64,000 nt of DNA from Monosporascus cannonballus (Eukaryota; Ascomycota; Sordariomycetes; Xylariales). The position numbers and the translations under genes were made by a program. A model generated the notes under the pieces. The model was not told the origin of the DNA and did not search any database. It saw nothing but the letters and a program-made list of their open reading frames with translations. Each line of letters opens with the position of its first letter. Positions within the stretch are counted from its first letter, which is position 1. This document shows, piece by piece, positions 55,580 through 64,000 of the stretch. The stretch covers positions 124,001-188,000 of the forward strand of contig QJNS01000703.1 of the NCBI GenBank assembly GCA_004154925.1, written 5' to 3'.

Positions 55580-58500
55580 TCAGAGAACCGGCGCGAGGTA
55601 ATACTCTAGGATCCTGTATGCCAGCTTGAAGTACTCTGCGTTGTCATCGGAAGTCTGCGGAGTTGGCATATCCTGGTTCTCCACGAGCGCTTGGAGGAAG
55701 ACCCGGAATCTGGTGGCGTGCTCTGGGTTGGACATAAGGTTCTCTAGCATGCGCTGATCCAAGCACCTCTGCAAGATATCCCCGTCGACATGCATCCTAT
55801 GCTTGGGACTGAGTTGAGGTTCGGGGTCGAAGTCGTCGTGGGCGACGCTGGGGTATGTGTGAGGGCAGATCGTTGAAGAAGCCATGGCCAGGTTCTGGAT
55901 GAACCGTAAGAACAGCCAAGCCTCTTTTTTGAGTAAAGCGAAGTGGCGCAACGACCCATCTAGGCTGATTCCCAGGATATCCGGCGTATCCCGCGCGCTC
56001 TGAATGCAGCCGAACCGCGGCGTATGCGTAGCCAGTTCCCACGGCGGCCTGGTGTGGCCTCGCGCGAATCTCCTAACCGATGCCTCGAGTTGAGCTTGGA
56101 ATACTAACTTGAGAGGTTCATCATCTGAAGACGTCGACCACAAGCCATGAACCCCACACGAGTTGTCCGACAACATCGTTATCGATCTGAGGCGTTCCTT
56201 GTCTAGAAAAGAACCGACCTCGATGGAATGAATGCCAGTTCGGGCAACCGGGTCTGAATGCAATAAGACCATCTGGTTTTCTCCAAGAGTGGACTCGCCT
56301 TTGTAGTCTAGAATCATCAACGAATGTTTCGTGGTGGCCGCGTGGAGCCGTCCGTCGACAACCTGCATCCAAGCAGCCGGGGAGAGCAGCTCAAATTCTT
56401 TCACGAGCCTCAACTTCTTGTCTGCTGGGTTGACTTGGAGATAGTGGATATTGAGTCCAAAGCATATAAACACGCCATGTTCATCCGTTGTGACCGACCA
56501 CACTGGCGCTTCCACTACCTTTTTCAGCCGACTCCAAAAGCGGACACGCCGCGAGGGGCCTTCCGCAGTGTGGTACCTTTCGGGTTCCGCAGACACGACA
56601 AGGAGAAGACCTTCATCGCCTCTCACTTTCCCTGCGATGACAATCCATTCCCATGTCCTACCACCGTGCTGGTATCTCCAGTCCGACAAGGAGATAATGC
56701 TTGTCCCTGGAGTGCCTAAGCAGTCGATATAGTCCGTGTCCACGAACTTTCTCTCACCCTTCTCATCTTTGGAGTCTTTGACGGGGCGAGATAGATCTGA
56801 CCCCGTCTCCATGTCGAGAAAGTGGAGTGAAGGGATGCCGCTCCTAGAGACCACGGTAATAAGGGCTTCCAGTCTGCTCGAATATAAAACTTTAGTTGGA
56901 GTACCGCCGACAGGGATATGACGCGGTACTGGCTGGGGCTGCCGTTGTAGCTGAGTAAATAAAATTCGGTTCCCTGATATCATTGCCAGATTCAAAGTCC
57001 CCACCTCCTCTGGAATTTGCCGCTGGATTCTTGTCACCGAGTTGATCGAGGGAGCTACGGGATCGTTGGGGTCGGTGGGGAAGACACGATGTGAACTCCT
57101 GAAGCGGGCTGGTTGGTCATCTGTTGAGAAATTCGTCATCATAGCAAGGTGGAAATCGTTGCAAGCCATGATCAAACTCGGCTCCCCGGGACCGCTTATC
57201 GGAAAGACTTGAGCTGGCGAGGCGCCGAACTTATGCGAATACATTTCATAACCTCCGGCCTGCATTCGGATAGTAAAGACGTGACCGCTCCTGGTTCCGA
57301 CAGCCAGAGTTGTCTGCTGCGGTCCCTCATTTACAGAAATGATACTAGTCAGAGCTTCCACAGACTCTGGCCCACTCACCGAACTCCGTCGATCCATGCT
57401 TGCATTTAATGTGCCTACACGGTTGATGTCAGTGGCGGCTGAGGCTAAACTTCGCCTGAGGGTTGACTTACCAGCCCCGAATTCAATCGACCCTGGTGCT
57501 ATGGTAGGGGCTCCGAGTTCATTCAATGTGTGGGTTGCTAACCTCACAGCTTGTGCCTGCAAAGTACCGAGGAAGACAGCAATCTCGCCAGCGAGACTGC
57601 CTAAAGCAAGACAAGTCACCTCTCCGTTGACTTCGTACGTAGCCTTCGTAGATAGCATGGCACCATCAGTCATAAGAACCCGGATGGCAAAGCCCGACTG
57701 GGAATGGACCGCCAAAGCGACAAGGTTGCCTTGGATAGCGGCGTATGTTATAGTCGCAGTAGAATCTCCCATGATTTCCTGCGCACTCTTGTGGGAACTG
57801 GGATTTAACCATCAGTATCCACCAAGCGCATCTGGACCAAGCACAGGACAAGACTTACATTTCGGATGACGTTACAACTACAATCGAAGACGTTGTAACT
57901 TGAATGATCGCATCGTCGGTGTCCTGGGCAGCCAGTGTCCTCGACGACAAGTCGTATGGTACGGTATCGTGTTCCCGCTCTACAATATCCTCGAAATCCT
58001 CCGAGAAGTGTATGATCGCAGACCTATCAGGGAGCGACAGAAGGAGCAAGAAGCCCTCTTCGATCCGATTGTGGAGCGGGCATAAAGCCCAGCACTGCCT
58101 AATCGGCAATACATACTCTGCGACTTGACCGATTTTTGCCTGGATGCCGTGTCGAAGTTCGGTGACACCTCCCAGCTTCCCCCTTCCGGAGCTGACAAAC
58201 ACCCTGTCTGATCGACGAGATGCACTACGTCTCCTATCGAGGAGAGAAGTATTCCTGGTATCTCTTGCTAACTCTTCGGTCTCTCTAGTCGATTCGCAAG
58301 CGATGGCTATATCGATAGCTGGTGACCAGTTGGGAATAGTGCCGACTCGTTCTAGCTGTCGCCGCGGTTCTACCTAGAATGGAACGGTTAGCCGGAGGGC
58401 GAAATAAGGGCATTGCGAGAGCAACGAACACTGCAAATGGTACCGGGACAGCAGTTGCCACAGGCAATAAGCACATCACCGACTGTATCGTACATGCATG

Positions 58501-60017
58501 TAAAAGCCGAGTCGATGGTACATTCTAAAGAACCCATATTATAAGCGACCTCGACTCCAGGGTCTTCGCTGATGTCAAGGAGGTTAAGAAGCCCGTCTTC
58601 TCTGGCTAGATAGAGAACGTCATGGTCAGTATGGTACTGATATTCCCTGTAAGGTCTACTCCAGGACGTCCAGAGTGGTCTAACGGTTCCGTCATGGTAT
58701 TCCGTGCTGGGGAGCTTATCTTCAAGCTCAAATGGCTCGAACGACGGCGATCCTTGCAGAATGCCGGTGCAAGTGGCTGTGAGATTCTCGGTCACAATTA
58801 AGAAGGCATTCCGAACGGTAAGGGGGATGATCAAAAGCGGCAAACGGTATTCATCGGCTAGCTTATGACCCCCTCGCTCACCGGCGAAGACTCTTCGGAG
58901 ATTGTCGCCTTGTTCCCACTCGTACAACACCAACCTGGACGTTTGATCTTTCACTACTATCAAAAGTAGGATAACGTGGTAGTCGTTCTCTGGGCTTGGG
59001 TGAAGATACTCAATCTTGTGGATGATGCCACTCATCCCCCGAGCTCTTGATGATCTAACAGGATTCAGACGCTGTCCTCGCATGCATTGTAGGCGTAGAT
59101 TCTCCATTGACTCGAGTTCGAACGTGATGAAGTGGTCCTCGACACAAGCCAGCGTTAAATAGCTCGAGCTAGGGTCAATTGTCATGTGGAACCCGGGGTG
59201 AACTAGACGGTTACGTGGCATGGGATGTTGAGATGACACGAATTCCCAGTTGCCGGCGGGGCCCTGCTGTACGTAAAGAAAGAGTAACATGCCGTTTTCG
59301 AGGGCTAGAATCAATAGATTCCGGGGAAATCGACCGGGAATATTCTGCCGTACGAAGTTTGAAGAGTTTACGCCCGTCATCTCTGTGTCGTCTTCCTCAG
59401 TTTTGACGGATGCATCTTCCCCAGTGTCCCCATGGTCTGTCGCGTAGGCAGAGGATGGCCCCATGACTCGTGCGTTTCGTATTCTCGAACCAAAATCCCT
59501 TTTCCTTACAACATGTTGTAGTTCTCTATCTTCCCTGAGCTCACATATCTGAACGAAGTTCTCCTACAGTGACATCAGCACATGTACGCCGCTTCTATGT
59601 TTTGACGAAACGACAAAAGTAATGAATAGATAATTCCCCATGTCGGTATGATTAACATGGAGGCAAGAGGAGTGCGCAAGGACCTCTAGAACCGTAGCTG
59701 TGGCCTATAGCGGCGAACTCAGGCCCTAGGTTGTTCGGGCAAAACGAGGAAACCAGAGGGGGGAACGAGCTGGGGATACATACACCGATGAGTGCGATGT
59801 CATTCTGGCCGGACGGTCGAATTTTCACGGGCAAGGCCCAAATAACGACAGGGCTGTCCATAATGGTTCTTGTAAGTAGGCCACACAACGGCGGCTTCGA
59901 CGGAGGCTGTCTTCCCATCCTCCGGCGCGAGCTGCCACTTCCTCGCATCAATTCCTCGGTAGTGAGTGTACGAGTCACCCACTCGCCGTTCTCGAGAACG
60001 TTGGTCTGGATAGACAT
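55580..60017 (-). CDS. MMS1_N/CPSF-A-like beta-propeller protein
   Basis: Large protein of the DDB1/Rse1/Cft1/Mms1 superfamily. The N-terminal MMS1_N-type region places it with fungal proteins often named after methyl methanesulfonate sensitivity or thermotolerance. Exons: 60017-59784, 59563-58430, 58373-57859, 57797-57472, 57414-55580. Phases agree, giving 1,347 residues. The start MSIQTNVLENGEWVTRTL and the next exon's ENFVQICELREDRELQ fit the family. The stretch IIHKIEYLHPSPENDYH is the MMS1_N core, and PNWSPAIDIAIA follows. The intron at 57415-57471 is 57 bp with no in-frame stop, so retention would add 19 residues. The donor at 58429 (GTTCGT) is weak. Such proteins act as scaffolds in ubiquitin ligases or RNA processing. 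Which role applies here is unknown. Confidence 0.78.
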
Positions 60018-63000
60018 TGTCACGAATCATAACAGCGAGGAAGGATTGGTCTAATCTGAGAAGCGCGTCTAGGCTTCGACCAGATTTTGGCAGGCCTAAT
60101 AAGCAGCTGTGAGCTTGGTCCAAAAAGCTGTTGCCAGTAACCGCGATTGAAATTGTACACTACGACCCCTTTGTCAGTTACATTCTCTTGAAGCCCTAGA
60201 GGCGAGGCTGGCTGGAAAAGGACTCACATGCCAGCTGTTAATGATGCAGCTACGATCTCACGTCTGAGACAGAATGCGCTGAGTTATAGTCTCTTGGAAG
60301 GAGGTGTACAATGGGATAGAAAATTACGTTCGTCCTATCAATATGGAGGGACATCAGGAGACTATCATTTGCAGACAGACATTGTATCGGTCGCCTAGGG
60401 CGAGCATGTTTCGCAGCTTAATGGTCAACGTCTCAGCTGTGCCCAGTTCCCACAAGTTGTTAAGGTGATGTCGTCGTTGCGCCTAAAATACGAATGCCCA
60501 GTCAGGTGAAGCCCCCTTAATTAGGTACTAATGCAGGTTTGACGCAGATGCAGATCTTTTGCTATCGGACTCAAAAAAAAAAAAAGCGACCCTGGGTGGC
60601 ATCGACCAGATAAATGTTTAGCCCCTAGCTTTTAGAGACCAAACCCAGGCAGGAGAGGAGGCAATTCACAGTCGAGTTGCGGGGTATCGCATCAAATACC
60701 TGGGGAGAGACTCTGCGAATGGTGCAGAGGGCTCAGAAGAGCGACAGCTAATCAATCTCTCCAGGTAGATCGCGTCGGGAAGACAATCCAATAGCTGACC
60801 ATGGTAGTTGCCTGAAACAGAAATATCAATTTGGCAAAGTCCGAAGTGGGGAGCCTTGGGCTTGCTTTGCTGCCCAGAGCGCTGGGACCGATCAACGTTA
60901 GATCTGGAAGAAATCCGTGTGAAGATCGGGTTTCTGCCGTGACTGGAGGGGAGATATGTAAGTATGCGGAAAGCTACCCGCATGGAAGTAAGTGGTGACG
61001 TCCCAATGAAGATTGTGATAGGCTTCCCTTGCTAATCTCGGTGTTTGAAGGTGGTACGTAGAGCGACAAGGTCGGCCAGGCAATGTAGGGTTCGAAGTCT
61101 AATAAACCAGGCAAGTTTGCGGCTCCCGGCGACAACGGCAATAAATACTAGGACACGTGAATCCAGCGTTTTGTGCTCAGAGGTTTGGGAGCACCGGAAT
61201 GGGATCGAAGATAGCTATCTGATCGAATACTAAGTAGATGGATACCTTATATTACGGGGTGCATATAGTTACTACATACCTATTGGTAGTGATTCAACTA
61301 TGAAGCTCAACCGTGCAGCATTGCCGACGGGCAAATTCTGTATGCGATACGTAATATGAGTTAGGCTAAGTATGTACTTACGCCTAATAAGCCTAAGAGA
61401 GAATGTTGTTCTGGAGGTCCACCACAGTCGTTCTACTCTGTCGATGTTACTGTGCCTAGTGGAGGAGCTCGTCCACAATTTCAAGATATGAGAAAAACCT
61501 ACCGTAGGCATGAACCAAGAAGGTATAGCAAAGCAAGCCAACACTTATCTTTCACAACCATTGCTACTGTCTCAACCCATGACTTGCGTCGTCTATCCTT
61601 GATCATTCGTTTTCTTTTCCCTTTTCTTCCTTACCCGCTAACGTTCACCAGGACGAGTCGTCGGTGGTCGAAATAAGCTCAGCAGGGGTTGGGAAGATCA
61701 TCTCCCCAGGAGGTCTCTTGTTCTCTACCTTTCAAGGGGTTCCTCGTCTCCCGGCGCCATCCCTCCGACATGGTAGAAATATGCAAATCATTTTAGAGTT
61801 GCATCAGCAGGTAAGACGGATGGCACTATACCATATTCGATGAAAATCGCATGGTGGTTGCAGAGCCAAAAAGATAGTTGCGATAACGGATCACTTCACT
61901 GAGAGATGCCTGTCTGTTTATCCTACAAGGAGTACATGTAAGTACGGCATATGTAGGTAGGCGGAGATTGCAGCCCCTGGCCCTGCTCGTATGTGTCTGC
62001 ATCTCTCCACATAGCTCGTTACTTTGTTGTCACTGCGTATAAACTTTAGGGGCGTGCATAGCCCGGCTTCCATGATCAGAACATAGATATGGAAGAGAAG
62101 CACCTGAGACACCGAGAGGCCGCCGAATTGTGTCCCAACCGGACAGGTCACCTCACCCCGGACCCCATGTTTCGGAACAGCAAGACTTGATGGCGCTTAA
62201 GCCGTGTATCCCCTATTCGGTACTTAGCTTACATGTATGTGTGCAGCAAGTGTTAAATATATATAACTCTCCGTTAAGCGCCTCCCTTATAAACCGTTGT
62301 GTTGAGGGGCTCCCTTTACCTGTTGGCTTAGATGATACCTACCTAGTAATACTAGACGGTTCATCTGATACCAACGCTCTACGATACGTCTGTCTATCTT
62401 CAACATCACTTGCCTAGCAGATAAGAGCACCGCCATGTCATCGGCTGCATAACTCCTGTGTTAGTGGCTTGGGATTCGTTAGACTAATTATATAAACATC
62501 GTTAGACTAATTATATAAACATTCGATATTGCTCCAGCAAGGTTTCATCATTGGGCTAAACGAATCTCGTTCAACACAACCTATTACTCAAGCTCTACCC
62601 TACGTACCTAGCTACATAGTAGTAGGGTTGTATATACCGCCTCTTAGCTAACATCAGCAACGACTTGCGGATACATACGCACCTTAAGTTTGGTATCGAG
62701 AAGGTAAACAAGGGTTCCAGTAAAATATATAATATCTGCAACGTAATTAACAACGCATCAAAATCTTATATCAACAACGCATCAGGATTTTATATCTGTC
62801 AAATAATCTATCATGAAAGCTATGTCACGTTTTTTCTATTCGCGTTCTGGACCCAGCTTGTATGTACCTTGTACAGTCACCGCTCCTGGCATGTCCAAGC
62901 GTCAAGCTGCAAGCCCTGCTGCAACAGATCAATCGTTGGGGCCCCTTAGCGCTGTACGTTTCCGCAACATCCGCATGATTTCCTCCAGTCACATCGAGCC

Positions 63001-63818
63001 GCCGGGCAGAGGCCTACCTAATTGTTTCTCCAGAAGCTAGTCAGACTTTTATATCGTCCACTCGAAATTCACCAAGAAGGACTCCACGATCAGTTGGTGG
63101 GCGTTGATACTATACTAATGAATATTCGTAGGTAGCAAGCGGGATTTCATATCGTCACTCCCTGTTGCTCGTATCGCATCTATTGCAGACGTGTTATTGT
63201 TCCTTACCTGACAACCTCTGCAGCTGCAGCTTCGTTGTAGAGTCCTGATCCAAGTGCCGAAGTTTTGGTGTATTCGGCATCCCTACCGACATATCCACTG
63301 GAGCCACCTAATCATCAGGTTTCAATAAGCAATGCTGAGGTCCGCACCCAGAGCTGTCATCTACCAGTCTTCAAGTTTGCAGCAAAGATTCGATGCGAAC
63401 ATCCAGCTTTCAGTTCTCCGATCCTATTTCTTGGGGGGTTAGCGGCCAACTCTGCTCTGAGCTCTGCTTCTTCCTTAAGAGGGAGCGTAGGGTTGGGAAG
63501 CATCTTCCAGTGAGTTGAGCGTTCTTAAAGGGCATCAACCACGCAGCATTACGACTCTATCACGGGATTGTTTTCCCCCGTCGAATCCTGTGCCTCCACC
63601 GTTGACCACGTGCACCACCTTCGGCGCCACACTCTATTCCTTTGGTTCCGGGGTTGCTTAAAGCCGCATCTTGGCTTTATAGTTAGCTATTATTTGTCCA
63701 TCACGACAAGGCGACCGACTAGGCAACTGCGACGTATAGGACGGAAAAGACTTGCCGAAGTCAGACGGGAAGGGGGCATTGAAGCTCCAAGGGTGGCCCA
63801 CCCAGTAGCCTAGAGACA
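60018..63818. other. Gene-poor region before the right-edge gene
   Basis: 3.8 kb, mostly AT-rich, with an A13 tract near 60573, a 2 x 23 bp tandem repeat at 62477-62522, and a near-duplicate AACAACGCATCA phrase at about 62749 and 62772. Short open frames exist on both strands (for example 60666-60983, minus) but none is recognisable. The last kilobase should contain the promoter of the gene starting at 63819. Confidence 0.45.
62477..62522 (+). repeat. Tandem duplication of a 23-bp unit
   Basis: Two perfect adjacent copies of a unit beginning CGTTAGACTAATTATATAAA. It is a local duplication in a gene-free, AT-rich region. Confidence 0.85.
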
Positions 63819-64000
63819 ATGTCTGTAAAAGACGACCTCGACAGCTCGCAGGAATCCGAGTCGCTGATTATTTCCACCGACGAAAAGAGCGGTGGCTGTG
63901 GCTTATCCGACGCTGATTATAGGGAGAAAAACTTGCAGATCTTAGCTGCGTGTAAGGCAGGAAACATCGACGATCTGAAAGACCTTGCTGCGTCGAAGGG
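63819..64000 (+). CDS. N-terminus of a probable TBC-domain Rab GTPase-activating protein (cut by window edge)
   Basis: An ATG at 63819 opens a frame that runs to the window end without a stop, about 60 codons. The first 30 residues are acidic and Ser-rich (MSVKDDLDSSQESESLIIST). Then YREKNLQILAACKAGN and IDDLKDLAASKG resemble the helix that begins Gyp8/TBC1D20-type TBC domains, where a charged helix and the phrase LAxSxGG lead into the GAP domain. The diagnostic Arg and Gln fingers lie outside the window. It could instead be another helical or ankyrin-containing protein. Confidence 0.45.
   Translation, partial: MSVKDDLDSSQESESLIISTDEKSGGCGLSDADYREKNLQILAACKAGNIDDLKDLAASK

Overview
The window is nuclear DNA of a filamentous ascomycete (Pezizomycotina, most likely a Sordariomycete; the species cannot be fixed from sequence alone). 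The evidence is short introns of about 50-190 bp with GTRAGT-type donors and CTAAC-like branch points, single genes separated by long spacers, heterokaryon-incompatibility (HET) genes, an NLR-like relic, and core genes in their fungal form (SEH1, ALG7, ARG2/NAGS, Hsp88, eIF5B). There is no CRISPR, rRNA or operon structure, and I found no convincing tRNA.

Region by region. At 1-8 kb there is the 3' end-truncated gene of a secreted S28 serine carboxypeptidase, a long AT-rich spacer with one unrecognised coding relic, and a secreted family 2 glycoside hydrolase. The 8.4-19.4 kb stretch is an accessory island. It holds an NLR-type (NACHT/STAND) pseudogene broken by stops, frameshifts and two solo LTRs, each with a perfect 5-bp target-site duplication. 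It also holds an intact HET gene, a small cysteine-rich secreted protein with a 3 x 40 bp tandem repeat upstream, a diverged repeat pair about 3 kb apart, and a second, broken HET gene. The 21-34 kb stretch is conserved: SEH1, a secreted alkaline phosphatase facing it, a small hydrophobic protein, ALG7, and a PHD-SET (Set3-like) regulator. A gene-poor 4.5 kb follows, then a GMC oxidoreductase with one in-frame stop (38.4-40.8 kb). The 42.5-64 kb stretch is again conserved: mitochondrial N-acetylglutamate synthase, Hsp88/Hsp110, eIF5B, a large MMS1/CPSF-A-like beta-propeller protein, and at the right edge the first 60 codons of a probable TBC-domain Rab-GAP.

The genes form no single pathway. 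Two themes stand out: secreted degradation (S28 peptidase, GH2, alkaline phosphatase, GMC oxidase) and non-self recognition (NLR relic plus two HET genes). Several genes carry single lesions in otherwise well-preserved frames: premature TAG codons compatible with CpA-to-TpA changes, and one-base changes in G runs. They may be real inactivation, RIP-like mutation, or sequencing error. All splice sites given were read by eye and checked only for reading-frame phase.
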